From JBHBQE01 sp041776485 (GTDB lineage: Bacteria; Bacillota; Clostridia; Lachnospirales; Lachnospiraceae), in contig JBHBQE010000020.1 of assembly GCA_041776485.1 (NCBI GenBank), positions 1-64,000 of the forward strand: a stretch of DNA of 64,000 bases, in the 5' to 3' direction. The position numbers and the translations under genes were made by a program. The notes under the pieces are model-generated. The model saw only the letters and a list, made by a program, of their open reading frames with translations. It had not been told where the DNA came from and ran no database searches. Numbering within the stretch: position 1 is the first letter of the stretch; each line of letters starts with the position of its first letter. Positions 24,538 to 33,896 of the stretch are shown here, in pieces.

Positions 24538-26380
24538 CAGTATTTTTTCTATAAAAGAAGAGGTAAAAAAGCTCCCGGTTAAGCCGGGAGTTTATATTAT
24601 GTATGATATAGATGATGTAATCATCTATGTCGGCAAGGCGAAAAGCCTTAAAAATCGTGTATCCCAATATTTCAGAAAAAGTCATGATGAGGGTGTCAAG
24701 AAAAACCGGATGGTAACTAATATCGTAAGGTTTGACTATATTATTACAGACACCGAAATGGAAGCTCTGGTACTGGAAAATAATTTAATTAAGGAGCATT
24801 CTCCTAAATATAATACTCTCCTTAGAGATGATAAGACCTATCCATATATTAAGGTTACAATCCAGGAAAGATACCCTAGAATTTATCTGACCAGAAAACA
24901 GGGAAAGGACAGGGCAAAATATTTTGGACCGTTTACCAGCGCAGGAGCAGTAAAGGATACCATAGAGCTTATTCAGAAAACCTGCCGCCTTAGAACCTGC
25001 AATCATAAGCTTCCGGACAAAAAAGTTAAATTATGTTTAAATTATCATATTCACCAATGCAGTGGGGCATGTCAGGAGTTGGTTTCTGAGGCTGAATACA
25101 GAGATAGTGTGAATACTGCTATAAAATTTCTGGAGGGGGATTATAAAGGGCTTGAGGATATGTTAAAGGCAAAAATGGAAGCAGCAAGCCGAACTCTGGA
25201 TTTTGAAAAAGCTGCGGAATACAGAGATTTAATTAACAGCCTGCATTTTTGTATTCAAAGACAAAAGATTACAGGTGCTGATAATGATGATAGAGATATA
25301 ATCGGGATAGCTGTGGAGCAAAATGAAGCGGCAGTCTCCGTATTTTTTGTAAGAAACGGAAAGATAATAGGCAGAGAAAAGCTTTTCCTAACTATGGGGG
25401 AGGATGAAAGTAAAAAAGATTTATACAGGATATTCATACAGCGGTTTTATTCAGGGACACCGTATATTCCTCATGAAATATACATAGAGGAAAGTATAGA
25501 TGATTTGGATTTAACTGAAAAGTGGCTGAGCAGCAAAAGAGGAAAACGAGTTTATATCAAATATCCCCAAAGGGGTGAAAAGGAAAAGTTGATAAATCTG
25601 GCAGTGGAGAATGCTCAAATTGCCCTTAAAAATAATATTGGCATGGAAGAAAGATATAGGGAGAGAGGAAAGGCTGCCCTCAAAGAGATATGCAGCTTAT
25701 TAAATGTTGATACAATAAATCGTATAGAGGCATACGATATATCTAATATAAGCGGATTTGCTCAGGTTGGTTCAATGGTGGTATTTGAGGATGGGATTCC
25801 TTTAAAACATGATTATAGGAAATTTAAGATAAAATCTGTTAATGGAGCCAATGATTATGCTTCTATGAAAGAAATGTTAATAAGACGGTTTAAAAGAGGC
25901 ATAGACGGTGGAGAAAATTCCTCCTTTAACAAGCTGCCAGATCTGATACTTATGGATGGAGGAGCAGGACAGGTAAATATTGCACTTCAGGTGCTTAAAG
26001 AGCTTGAGCTTGATATTAATGTGTGCGGAATGGTAAAGGACGATAGGCATAATACCAGAGCACTGTGGTATAATGGCAGCGAGCTTCCTATTGACAAAAA
26101 GGGTGAGGGGTTTAAACTTATCACAAGAGTTCAGGATGAAGCTCATAGGTTTGCAATTACCTATCATAAACTGATAAGGGGAAAGACTGCAATTAAAAGC
26201 TTTTTAGATGATATACCAGGAATCGGACCTAAAAGGAGAAGGGAACTTATGAAAAGATTTTCAGGACGGGAGGAGCTTTTTGGTGCAAAGCTTGAGGATA
26301 TTCTTGAAGTTGCTTCAATGGATATACAATCTGCCAAGGCAGTATATAATTTTCTGCATAATGAAGAGGGCAAAGGATAG
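24530..26380 (+). CDS. uvrC: Excinuclease ABC subunit C
   Basis: Makes both incisions in nucleotide excision repair. 616 residues: GIY-YIG nuclease domain (about 15-95; PGVYIMYDIDDVIIYVGKAK), a Cys-containing region with CxxC-like spacing, the UvrB-interacting UVR motif about 205-235, an RNase H-like nuclease domain (IEAYDISNISGFAQVGSMVV; LILMDGGAGQVN), and C-terminal helix-hairpin-helix IPGIGPKRRRELMKRF. It overlaps ftsH and its first codons contain a terminator-like hairpin. Confidence 0.97.
   Translation: MPDSIFSIKEEVKKLPVKPGVYIMYDIDDVIIYVGKAKSLKNRVSQYFRKSHDEGVKKNRMVTNIVRFDYIITDTEMEALVLENNLIKEHSPKYNTLLRDDKTYPYIKVTIQERYPRIYLTRKQGKDRAKYFGPFTSAGAVKDTIELIQKTCRLRTCNHKLPDKKVKLCLNYHIHQCSGACQELVSEAEYRDSVNTAIKFLEGDYKGLEDMLKAKMEAASRTLDFEKAAEYRDLINSLHFCIQRQKITGADNDDRDIIGIAVEQNEAAVSVFFVRNGKIIGREKLFLTMGEDESKKDLYRIFIQRFYSGTPYIPHEIYIEESIDDLDLTEKWLSSKRGKRVYIKYPQRGEKEKLINLAVENAQIALKNNIGMEERYRERGKAALKEICSLLNVDTINRIEAYDISNISGFAQVGSMVVFEDGIPLKHDYRKFKIKSVNGANDYASMKEMLIRRFKRGIDGGENSSFNKLPDLILMDGGAGQVNIALQVLKELELDINVCGMVKDDRHNTRALWYNGSELPIDKKGEGFKLITRVQDEAHRFAITYHKLIRGKTAIKSFLDDIPGIGPKRRRELMKRFSGREELFGAKLEDILEVASMDIQSAKAVYNFLHNEEGKG
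24572..24597 (+). repeat. Terminator-like hairpin in the first codons of uvrC
   Basis: CTCCCGG (24572-24578) and CCGGGAG (24584-24590) pair with a five-base loop, followed by TTTATATT. It encodes the conserved residues Leu-Pro-Val-Lys-Pro-Gly-Val, so part of the symmetry is constrained by protein sequence. Confidence 0.4.
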
Positions 26381-26388
26381 GAGGAGTC

Positions 26389-27333
26389 ATGAGTCAGGGT
26401 GTTTCACTGGAGTATATAGCCAAAACCTTACATTTTAAAAATTTCACTCCAAGAATAGATATATCAAAGCGTATGGTAAATGCCTTGAATATTAACAGAC
26501 CGGCACTTCAGCTGTATGGATTTTATGAGCATTTTGACCCTACTTGGATTCAACTTATAGGTTTGGTGGAAAATGCTTATTTAGACACCCTATCCCAATA
26601 TGAAAAACGTAAACGTTATGCAAAATTTTTTTCCTATGAGGGGATTCCCTGTGTAATACTTTCCAGAGATGAACAGCCGGATTTAGATATGCTGGCATAT
26701 GCTACACAATATGGCGTACCGATATTGGGAACCTTTAAGCCTACAACGGTACTTTTGGTGGAGCTAATTACATTACTTACCTATGAGCTTGCTCCTCAGA
26801 TTTCCATTCATGGGGTGCTTTTAGATGTGTATGGAATCGGACTGCTTATTATGGGTGAAAGCGGAATAGGTAAAAGCGAGGCTGCTCTTGAGTTAATTAG
26901 AAGGGGGCATAGACTGGTTTCCGATGACGTGGTTGAGATAAGGCGCACTAAATATGATACACTGGTGGGAAACTCCCCGGAGGTTACGAAATATTTAATT
27001 GAGCTAAGGGGAGTGGGTATTATTGATGTAAAAAGTTTGTTTGGTGTAGAATGTGTAAAGCTTGACCAGGAAATTGACTATGTGATTAAGCTTTCAGAGT
27101 GGAGTAATGAAAAGCAATATGATAGATTGGGAATTACCGAAAAATACCATGAGATATTGGGTGTGAAGCTTGTATGCAACGAAATTCCAATTCGTCCCGG
27201 TAGGAATTTGGCAGTTATATGCGAAACTGCCGCGGCAAACTTCAGGCAAAAGCTCATGGGATACAACGCAGCCAGCGAACTGGACAAAAGAGTTAAAATT
27301 AACATGGAAAAGGCTATGTCCAAAAATAAATAG
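26389..27333 (+). CDS. hprK: HPr kinase/phosphorylase
   Basis: Phosphorylates and dephosphorylates the regulatory serine of HPr/Crh, linking sugar status to catabolite control. 314 residues with a unique N-terminal domain, the Walker A GESGIGKSEAALEL (about residue 155-168), the SDDVVEI segment, and the HprK signature NEIPIRPGRNLAVICETAAA. AGGAGG precedes the ATG. An HPr-like protein retaining the target serine is encoded 3 kb downstream in the same direction. Confidence 0.97.
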   Translation: MSQGVSLEYIAKTLHFKNFTPRIDISKRMVNALNINRPALQLYGFYEHFDPTWIQLIGLVENAYLDTLSQYEKRKRYAKFFSYEGIPCVILSRDEQPDLDMLAYATQYGVPILGTFKPTTVLLVELITLLTYELAPQISIHGVLLDVYGIGLLIMGESGIGKSEAALELIRRGHRLVSDDVVEIRRTKYDTLVGNSPEVTKYLIELRGVGIIDVKSLFGVECVKLDQEIDYVIKLSEWSNEKQYDRLGITEKYHEILGVKLVCNEIPIRPGRNLAVICETAAANFRQKLMGYNAASELDKRVKINMEKAMSKNK

Positions 27334-27381
27334 CTATAGGGTCTGATATATTAATTAATGTCAATATAAAAGGAGTTTAAT

Positions 27382-28791
27382 ATGGAAAGAAAGAACGCTT
27401 GGGAAAAGTATGACACAAAGGCAAAACAAAAAAAGGTATTTGATTTTGCAGAGGAGTACCGCAAATTCATCTCGGAAAATAAAACGGAGAGAGAATGTAC
27501 AGAATTCTTTATTGAGGAAGCTAAAAAGGCAGGATTTAAGAATTTAGCTGAATGCATTAAAAAGGGTAGCAAATTAAAACCCGGCGATAAGGTTTATGCC
27601 AGTAATTACGGCAAGGCACTTGCCATGTTTGTTCTGGGGAAAAAGCCTTTAGAGGACGGGCTTAGTATTTTGGGAGCCCATATAGACTCTCCCAGAATTG
27701 ATATCAAGCAAAATCCGCTGTATGAAGACAGACAAATGGCTCTGTTAGATACTCATTATTATGGCGGGATAAAAAAATATCAGTGGGTGACTTTACCCTT
27801 ATCTCTAAGGGGAGTTGTTATCAAAAAGGACTCAACCGCAGTTAATATTAAAATTGGCGACAGTCACGGTGATCCGGTATTTGGAATAACTGATTTGCTT
27901 CCGCATCTTGCTCAGGAGCAAATGGAAAAGAAAGCCAACAAAATTGTTGAGGGTGAGGACTTAAACATACTTATTGGTTCTATGCCTATAGCCTTGTCTA
28001 AAAAGGATAAGGAAGATTCTAAAAAGAGCAAGGATACTGTAAAACAATACATTCTTAAGCTTTTAAAGGAAAAATATGATATTGAAGAGGAAGATTTTAT
28101 CTCTGCAGAGTTGGAGGCGGTACCTGCGGGATATGCAAGGGATTATGGCTTCGATAAAAGTATGATTATGGGATACGGTCATGATGACAGGGTATGTGCT
28201 TACCCATCCTTTAGAGCAATGCTTGAGGTGGAAAAAAATGACAAGACATTGGCCTGTCTACTGGTAGACAAAGAGGAAATAGGCTCTGTAGGTGCCACGG
28301 GCATGGAGTCAAGGTTTTTTGAAAATTGTGTGGCTGAGCTTATAGGTTTGAAAGAAAGCCCCAGCGAACTTACTCTTAGAAGGTGCTTAGCAAATTCCTA
28401 TGCACTTTCATCTGATGTTAGCGCAGCCTTTGACCCTAATTACCCCTCAGTGATGGAGGAAAAGAATGCGGCTTTTATGGGTTGCGGCCTTGTATTTAAT
28501 AAATTTACAGGCTCCAGAGGAAAGTATGACTCTAATGACGCAAATGCTGAATATATGGGAAAATTACGCGGAATGTTGGAAAAAGATAATGTGTATTATC
28601 ATACTGCCGAGCTTGGAAAGGTTGATTTAGGCGGTGGCGGAACTATAGCCTATATTCTTGGCAACTATGGAATGAATGTTATTGACTCGGGGGTTCCGGT
28701 ACTAAGCATGCATTCTCCTTGGGAAATAATCAGCAAGGTGGATTTATATGAGGCATACCTTGGCTATATTTCCTTCCTGAAGAAAGCATAA
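27382..28791 (+). CDS. M18-family aminopeptidase
   Basis: Cytosolic dinuclear-zinc aminopeptidase that removes N-terminal, often acidic, residues. 469 residues. Metal and catalytic motifs: LGAHIDSPRIDIK (about residue 95), GYGHDDRVCAYPS (about 268), LVDKEEIGSVGATGM (about 292), and the C-terminal SMHSPWEIISKVDLYE. This matches the clostridial ApeA-like M18 group. It overlaps murB by one base (TAATG). Confidence 0.93.
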   Translation: MERKNAWEKYDTKAKQKKVFDFAEEYRKFISENKTERECTEFFIEEAKKAGFKNLAECIKKGSKLKPGDKVYASNYGKALAMFVLGKKPLEDGLSILGAHIDSPRIDIKQNPLYEDRQMALLDTHYYGGIKKYQWVTLPLSLRGVVIKKDSTAVNIKIGDSHGDPVFGITDLLPHLAQEQMEKKANKIVEGEDLNILIGSMPIALSKKDKEDSKKSKDTVKQYILKLLKEKYDIEEEDFISAELEAVPAGYARDYGFDKSMIMGYGHDDRVCAYPSFRAMLEVEKNDKTLACLLVDKEEIGSVGATGMESRFFENCVAELIGLKESPSELTLRRCLANSYALSSDVSAAFDPNYPSVMEEKNAAFMGCGLVFNKFTGSRGKYDSNDANAEYMGKLRGMLEKDNVYYHTAELGKVDLGGGGTIAYILGNYGMNVIDSGVPVLSMHSPWEIISKVDLYEAYLGYISFLKKA

Positions 28792-29705
28792 TGGAGGATA
28801 TAGTATATAAATTAAGACAGGAGACATCAGGCTCTGCAATAAGCATAAATGAGCCTATGTCAGCTCATTGCAGCTTTAGAATCGGCGGGAATGCAGATAT
28901 TTTTATTAATGCAAAGATTGATGACATACCGCCTATTCTTAGTATTCTTAAAGAGAACCATATAGATATTACTATATTGGGCAACGGTACCAATGTATTG
29001 TTCGGAGACGCTGGCATAAGGGGTGCCGTTATATATATTGGCGAAAAGTCCGACGGTGTTGATATAAAAGATAATATAATTTATGCCAATGCCGGAGAGC
29101 TTCTCAATAAGGCGGCAAAGCTGGCGTGTGAGAACAGCCTTGGCGGCTTGGAATTTGCCGCAGGCATTCCTGGGACTGTGGGTGGAGCAGTGTTAATGAA
29201 TGCAGGTGCCTTTGGCGGGGAGATAGCGGATTGGATAGATAGGGTTTCCTTTATGGATATTGATACAGGGGAAAAGCGGAGCTTAAGCGGCAGAGAGTGT
29301 GAATTTTCCTATAGAGATAGTATTTTTATGAGGGAAAGATATATTGTTTTGGAGATTGCAATGAAGCTTGTGCCAAGGGATAGAAATAGAATTTTGGAAG
29401 TAATGGAAAACTGTGTTAACAGCAGGAAGGCGAAACAGCCTCTTGATTATCCCAGTGCAGGCAGTACTTTTAAAAGACCCAAGGGATATTTTGCAGGTAA
29501 ACTGATTGAGGAGTCCGGATTACAGGGAGCCACAGTCGGAGGTGCAATGGTATCTGAGAAGCATGCGGGCTTTATAATTAATTATAACAATGCAACAGCC
29601 TCTGATGTACTTAATCTTATGGAGAAAGTGCAGACTGCGGTGTATAAAAAATTTGGTGTAGAACTTCAAAGGGAGGTAAAGCTTATTGGAGAATTTAGCC
29701 GGTAA
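28791..29705 (+). CDS. murB: UDP-N-acetylenolpyruvoylglucosamine reductase
   Basis: FAD-dependent enzyme forming UDP-N-acetylmuramate in the cytosol. 304 residues, type IIb length. FAD-binding motifs ILGNGTNVLFGDAGIRGAVI and FAAGIPGTVGGAVLMNAGAFGGEI are present, with the catalytic serine region DYPSAGSTFKRP near residue 225 and the C-terminal Glu in LQREVKLIGEF. It is overlapped at its 3' end by 20 bases of whiA. In many Firmicutes rapZ and yvcK stand between murB and whiA; here they do not. Confidence 0.97.
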   Translation: MEDIVYKLRQETSGSAISINEPMSAHCSFRIGGNADIFINAKIDDIPPILSILKENHIDITILGNGTNVLFGDAGIRGAVIYIGEKSDGVDIKDNIIYANAGELLNKAAKLACENSLGGLEFAAGIPGTVGGAVLMNAGAFGGEIADWIDRVSFMDIDTGEKRSLSGRECEFSYRDSIFMRERYIVLEIAMKLVPRDRNRILEVMENCVNSRKAKQPLDYPSAGSTFKRPKGYFAGKLIEESGLQGATVGGAMVSEKHAGFIINYNNATASDVLNLMEKVQTAVYKKFGVELQREVKLIGEFSR

Positions 29706-30588
29706 TAATTTAAGCTTTGCCGGAAAAGTCAAAACAGAGCTGTCAAACGCAATACCTAAATCAAGACATTGTCAGCTTGCGGAGCTTATGGCGATTACTG
29801 CCTTTTGCGGAATAAAAAAAAGAGATAACAAGGGACTTTATACATTAGATACAGACAGCAGTATTGTAACTAAAAAATACTTTACATTACTTTCTAATAG
29901 CTTTAGAATAACCAAATGTGAAGAGGTAATTTCCCAAAGGGAGCTTGACGAATTAAGAAAATATAACAACAATAACGGATTTTTACCGATTAATGATGAG
30001 ATTTTAAAGCAAATATGCTGCAAGAAAGCCTTTATAAGAGGTGCTTTCCTGGCAGGTGGGTCAGTTAGTGACCCCAACAAGGCATACCACCTTGAAATTG
30101 TTACAGATAATAAAACCCTTCTTATGCAGGTGTTTAATACCTTAAACAACTTGGATATATCAGCGAAAATTACTCAAAGAAAAACCAACCATATTGTTTA
30201 TATTAAGGACGGTACACAAATATCAGAAACTCTTGGACAAATGGGAGCGCCAATTGGTATGATGGATTTTGAAAATGTACGAATTGTCAAGGGTATGAGA
30301 AACGACTTAAACCGTAAGGTTAATTGTGAAGCAGCAAACATTAAAAAGACAGTTGACGCAGCTCTTAGTCAAATAAAGGATATAGAATATTTGGATATGA
30401 CAGTAGGTTTAGGCGAGTTACCTGAGTCACTTATAGAGGTGGCAAGGTTAAGACTTAACTATCCGGAAGCAACTTTATCCGAGCTTGGGAATATGCTTAG
30501 TCCCAAGTTAGGTAAGTCAGGTATAAATCATAGGCTAAGGAGAATCAGTCAGTTTGCTGCAAGGATGAGAAAAGAGGAAATGTCATGA
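29686..30588 (+). CDS. whiA: Sporulation/cell-division regulator WhiA
   Basis: DNA-binding protein with an N-terminal LAGLIDADG-like fold and a C-terminal helix-turn-helix. 300 residues: SFAGKVKTELSNAIP and CKKAFIRGAFLAGGSVSDP in the first half, and the HTH region LRLNYPEATLSELGNMLSPK then LGKSGINHRLRRI near the end. Start is TTG with GGGAGG nine bases upstream, inside murB. WhiA affects division and sometimes sporulation in low-GC Gram-positives. The stop overlaps the HPr-like start by four bases. Confidence 0.96.
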   Translation: MENLAGNNLSFAGKVKTELSNAIPKSRHCQLAELMAITAFCGIKKRDNKGLYTLDTDSSIVTKKYFTLLSNSFRITKCEEVISQRELDELRKYNNNNGFLPINDEILKQICCKKAFIRGAFLAGGSVSDPNKAYHLEIVTDNKTLLMQVFNTLNNLDISAKITQRKTNHIVYIKDGTQISETLGQMGAPIGMMDFENVRIVKGMRNDLNRKVNCEAANIKKTVDAALSQIKDIEYLDMTVGLGELPESLIEVARLRLNYPEATLSELGNMLSPKLGKSGINHRLRRISQFAARMRKEEMS

Positions 30589-30845
30589 AAAAAGAAATAC
30601 TTATAGAAACAAATGAGGCGACAGGAGCTAATCCTATTGCAAAATTAGTGCAGATTGCAAATTCCTTTGAAAGCAATATCTACCTTACGAAGGCAGGGAT
30701 AAAGGTAAATGCAAAAAGCATTATGGGAATGATGAATCTTGTGCTGTCAGCCGGAACAAAGATAACTATTGATGTGTCAGGGAGTGATCAAAAGCAGGCT
30801 ATGGAGGAAATTGAGAGATTTTTCCTCGGTATGGATAATGACTAA
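30585..30845 (+). CDS. HPr-like regulatory protein (Crh-type) without the catalytic histidine
   Basis: 86 residues aligning to HPr almost without gaps. The PTS active site of HPr, GIHARPA with His15 and Arg17, reads TGANPIA here, so His15 is Gly and Arg17 is Asn. By contrast the HprK target segment KSIMGMMNL is intact, with Ser45 matching Ser46. It cannot relay phosphate from enzyme I but should be a substrate of HprK, as Crh is in Bacillus (there His15 is Gln). Position after whiA is the usual crh/hpr place. Overlaps the lipid-kinase gene by eight bases. Confidence 0.85.
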   Translation: MKKEILIETNEATGANPIAKLVQIANSFESNIYLTKAGIKVNAKSIMGMMNLVLSAGTKITIDVSGSDQKQAMEEIERFFLGMDND

Positions 30846-31755
30846 AAGATTGCTTTTTATATGTAACCCTTTTTCCGGACGGGGTGTGATCAATCAAAAT
30901 CTTACAAAAATATTGGACATTTTTATTAAGCGGGGATTTGAGGTTACTGTCCATATTACCCAAGGTAAAACAGACGCCACTAAAAAGGTGCTGGAAAGCG
31001 CGAAATACTTTGACAGAATTGTATGTAGCGGAGGAGACGGTACTTTAAATGAGGTAACCAAGGGGATAATGCAGGTAAATGATATTAGTCCTATTACCTT
31101 GGGATATATTCCATCAGGCTCTACCAATGACTTTGGAAGTTCTCTGGGACTGTCAGAGGAGGATGTACTTTCTTCAGCTAAAATAGCGGCAGGAGACAAT
31201 ATAAATCGAATAGATATAGGAAAATTCAATGATGATTTTTTTGTTTATGTAGCTGCCTTTGGTCTTTTTACAGATGTGTCTTATCAAACCGATCAGAATC
31301 TTAAAAACTTTTTAGGTCATGCAGCCTATGTGCTTGAAGCCATGAAAACACTTCAGGATATTCCGGATATTCCCATAAGGGCTGAGGCAAACGGTAAAAT
31401 AATTGAGGGAAACTTTATATACGGCATGGTTACTAATGCAGTATCTGTTGGTGGATTAAAGGATTTTATCAAGGGGGATGTAAAGCTGTCTGACGGATTG
31501 TTTGAGGTAATGCTTATTCGTTCACCTCAAAACCCTGTAGAACTGGCGGAAATAGGCTCTTATCTTACCAATATAAGAAAGGAAACGGATTTAGTATATT
31601 CATTTAAAACTGACTCTATAAAAATTAATTCAGAAAAGGAAATTTCCTGGACTTTAGATGGGGAGTACGGCGGTGAATGGAAAAATGCAGCTATTAGTAA
31701 TATAAGCAGAACAGTAGATTTTTTAACAAGAGATTTTAACTTGGAACAGGCTTAG
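30838..31755 (+). CDS. Diacylglycerol/lipid kinase family protein
   Basis: 305 residues from the ATG at 30838 inside the end of the HPr-like gene. DAGK catalytic motifs: FICNPFSGRG at the N terminus, CSGGDGTLNEV about residue 62, PSGSTNDFGSSLG about 95, and the C-terminal WTLDGEYGGEW. Members phosphorylate diacylglycerol or related lipids and include DgkB and YegS; which lipid is used cannot be told. Part of the hprK-to-lipid-kinase run of overlapping genes. Confidence 0.9.
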   Translation: MTKRLLFICNPFSGRGVINQNLTKILDIFIKRGFEVTVHITQGKTDATKKVLESAKYFDRIVCSGGDGTLNEVTKGIMQVNDISPITLGYIPSGSTNDFGSSLGLSEEDVLSSAKIAAGDNINRIDIGKFNDDFFVYVAAFGLFTDVSYQTDQNLKNFLGHAAYVLEAMKTLQDIPDIPIRAEANGKIIEGNFIYGMVTNAVSVGGLKDFIKGDVKLSDGLFEVMLIRSPQNPVELAEIGSYLTNIRKETDLVYSFKTDSIKINSEKEISWTLDGEYGGEWKNAAISNISRTVDFLTRDFNLEQA

Positions 31756-31770
31756 TATTAGGAGGTTAAA

Positions 31771-33894
31771 GTGAGCGAGGAAAAGAAGATTGCATATGTA
31801 TCAGAAATATATGGAGATTATGTTTTTGACGATAGAACCATGCAGGCAAGACTTCCTAAAAGGGCATACCATAAATTAAAAGATAATATAACAAATGGTA
31901 AAAAGCTTGATTTTGAAACGGCGGAGGTGATAGCCCATGAAATGAAGGAGTGGGCGTTGGAAAAGGGTGCAACACATTATACCCATTGGTTTCAGCCCCT
32001 GACAGGAGAGTCGGCAGAAAAGCATGAAACCTTTATGTCAGCTCCTCAGGAGTCCGGTCGGGTATTAATGAATTTCTCGGGTCTGGAATTAATTGAGGGT
32101 GAGTCAGACGCATCATCATTTCCATCAGGAGGGCTGCGCGCTACCTTTGAAGCAAGAGGATATACCGTATGGGATTGTACTTCTCCTGTATTTATTAAGG
32201 ATGATACCATAGGAAAGACTCTTTGTATTCCAACATCCTTTTGCTCCTATTCCGGTGAGGCTCTGGATCAGAAGACACCGCTTCTTCGTTCCATGGAGGC
32301 AATTGATGTGCAAATGAGAAGATTGCTTAAGCTTTTCGGACATGATGATGTGAAACGGGTAATACCTTCAGTTGGGGCAGAGCAGGAATACTTTATTATT
32401 GACAGAGAAAAGTTTCTAAAGAGAAAGGATTTGATTTATACAGGAAGAACCCTTATTGGAGCTATGCCGCCAAAGGGGCAGGACTTAGATGATCACTATT
32501 ATGGAACTATTAGACAGCGTATAGGCGCTTTCATGAAAGATGTGGATATGGAGCTGTGGAAGCTGGGAGTGCCTGCTAAGACCGAACATAATGAAGTTGC
32601 TCCTGCGCAGCATGAATTAGCGCCTATTTTCGAGCAGGTAAATGTTGCTACAGACCATAATCAGCTTACCATGGAAATTCTAAAAAAGGTTGCATATCGT
32701 CATGGACTTCATTGTCTGCTGCATGAAAAACCTTTTGCAGGAGTAAACGGCTCAGGGAAGCACAACAATTGGTCTCTTACCACAGATAAGGGAAGAAATT
32801 TATTGGAGCCGGGGAAAAATCCTAATGAAAATATAGAGTTTCTAATTATCCTATGCGGTATATTAAAGGCGGTGGATGAGCATGCAGGACTGTTAATAGC
32901 CTCTGTTTCCAGTGCGGGAAATGATCACAGACTAGGGAAAAATGAAGCTCCCCCTGCAATTATGTCAGTTTATTTGGGAAGTCAGTTAGAGGATATACTT
33001 GAGCAGTTTAGAAAAAAAGGAGAGGCTGCCAGCGTTATATTGGGCGAAAAGCTTAATACAGGCGTGGGCACATTGCCGGACTTTTTGAAGGATGCCTCAG
33101 ACAGGAACAGAACTTCACCCTTTGCCTTTACAGGAAATAAGTTTGAATTCAGAATGTTAGGTTCCGGAAAATCCATTGGAAGCCCTAATATCATATTAAA
33201 TACAATAGTTGCAGAGTCTATTTCAGATATTTGTGACGAGCTGGAAAAATCTGAAGACTTTGATAAAACCGTAAATGAGCTTATAGTTCGTATGGTGACA
33301 GACCATGAAAGATTGATTTTTAACGGAAACAGCTATTCTAAAGAATGGGTTATAGAGGCAAAAAAACGTGGGCTTACCATTGTGGATAATGCAGTATCTG
33401 CACTGCCATATTTCATTAGCGAAAGAACAGTTAATACATTTTCAAAGTTTAATGTATTTAGCAAGTCAGAGCTTGCCTCCAGAATAGAAATAGAATATGA
33501 GGTTTATGCCAAGAAGATTAATATTGAGGCTAAAACTATGATTAATATAATCCGTAAATCCGTAATTCCTGCAGTGATTCGTTATTCCAATACTTTGGCG
33601 GATTCAATTAATTCTGTTAAGTCTGCAATCAATATAGAAAGCAGTACACAAACAGCCTTACTTCAGCAGGTCATATCATTATTGGATGAAGCCAATGAGA
33701 ATCTTGTTGCTTTGGAAAAGAATGTAAATGAGTCGGCTAATATTTCTACAGCTAAAGATAAAGCCATTTTTTCAAGAGATTATGTGGTAACTGCCATGGA
33801 CAGTCTAAGGGAGCCGATAGATAAATTGGAAATGATAGTTGATAAATCCATTTGGCCCATGCCCAGCTATGGTGACCTGTTATTTGAGGTGTAG
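31771..33894 (+). CDS. glnN: Glutamine synthetase type III
   Basis: Cytosolic ammonia assimilation, glutamate plus ammonia to glutamine. 707 residues, the large GSIII class of Bacteroides, cyanobacteria and clostridia. Recognisable blocks: YTHWFQPLTGESAEKHE, FPSGGLRATFEARGYT, PSVGAEQEYFIID, KTEHNEVAPAQHELAPIFE, GVNGSGKHNNWSL, and RNRTSPFAFTGNKFEFRMLG. Start is GTG behind AGGAGG. It is convergent with the chromate transporter pair with only two bases between stops. Confidence 0.96.
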   Translation: MSEEKKIAYVSEIYGDYVFDDRTMQARLPKRAYHKLKDNITNGKKLDFETAEVIAHEMKEWALEKGATHYTHWFQPLTGESAEKHETFMSAPQESGRVLMNFSGLELIEGESDASSFPSGGLRATFEARGYTVWDCTSPVFIKDDTIGKTLCIPTSFCSYSGEALDQKTPLLRSMEAIDVQMRRLLKLFGHDDVKRVIPSVGAEQEYFIIDREKFLKRKDLIYTGRTLIGAMPPKGQDLDDHYYGTIRQRIGAFMKDVDMELWKLGVPAKTEHNEVAPAQHELAPIFEQVNVATDHNQLTMEILKKVAYRHGLHCLLHEKPFAGVNGSGKHNNWSLTTDKGRNLLEPGKNPNENIEFLIILCGILKAVDEHAGLLIASVSSAGNDHRLGKNEAPPAIMSVYLGSQLEDILEQFRKKGEAASVILGEKLNTGVGTLPDFLKDASDRNRTSPFAFTGNKFEFRMLGSGKSIGSPNIILNTIVAESISDICDELEKSEDFDKTVNELIVRMVTDHERLIFNGNSYSKEWVIEAKKRGLTIVDNAVSALPYFISERTVNTFSKFNVFSKSELASRIEIEYEVYAKKINIEAKTMINIIRKSVIPAVIRYSNTLADSINSVKSAINIESSTQTALLQQVISLLDEANENLVALEKNVNESANISTAKDKAIFSRDYVVTAMDSLREPIDKLEMIVDKSIWPMPSYGDLLFEV

Positions 33895-33896
33895 TT

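Noticed and set aside
33895..33896. Terminator between glnN and the convergent chromate transporter genes
   Set aside because: Only two bases separate the stops and no hairpin with T-run is visible across the junction.
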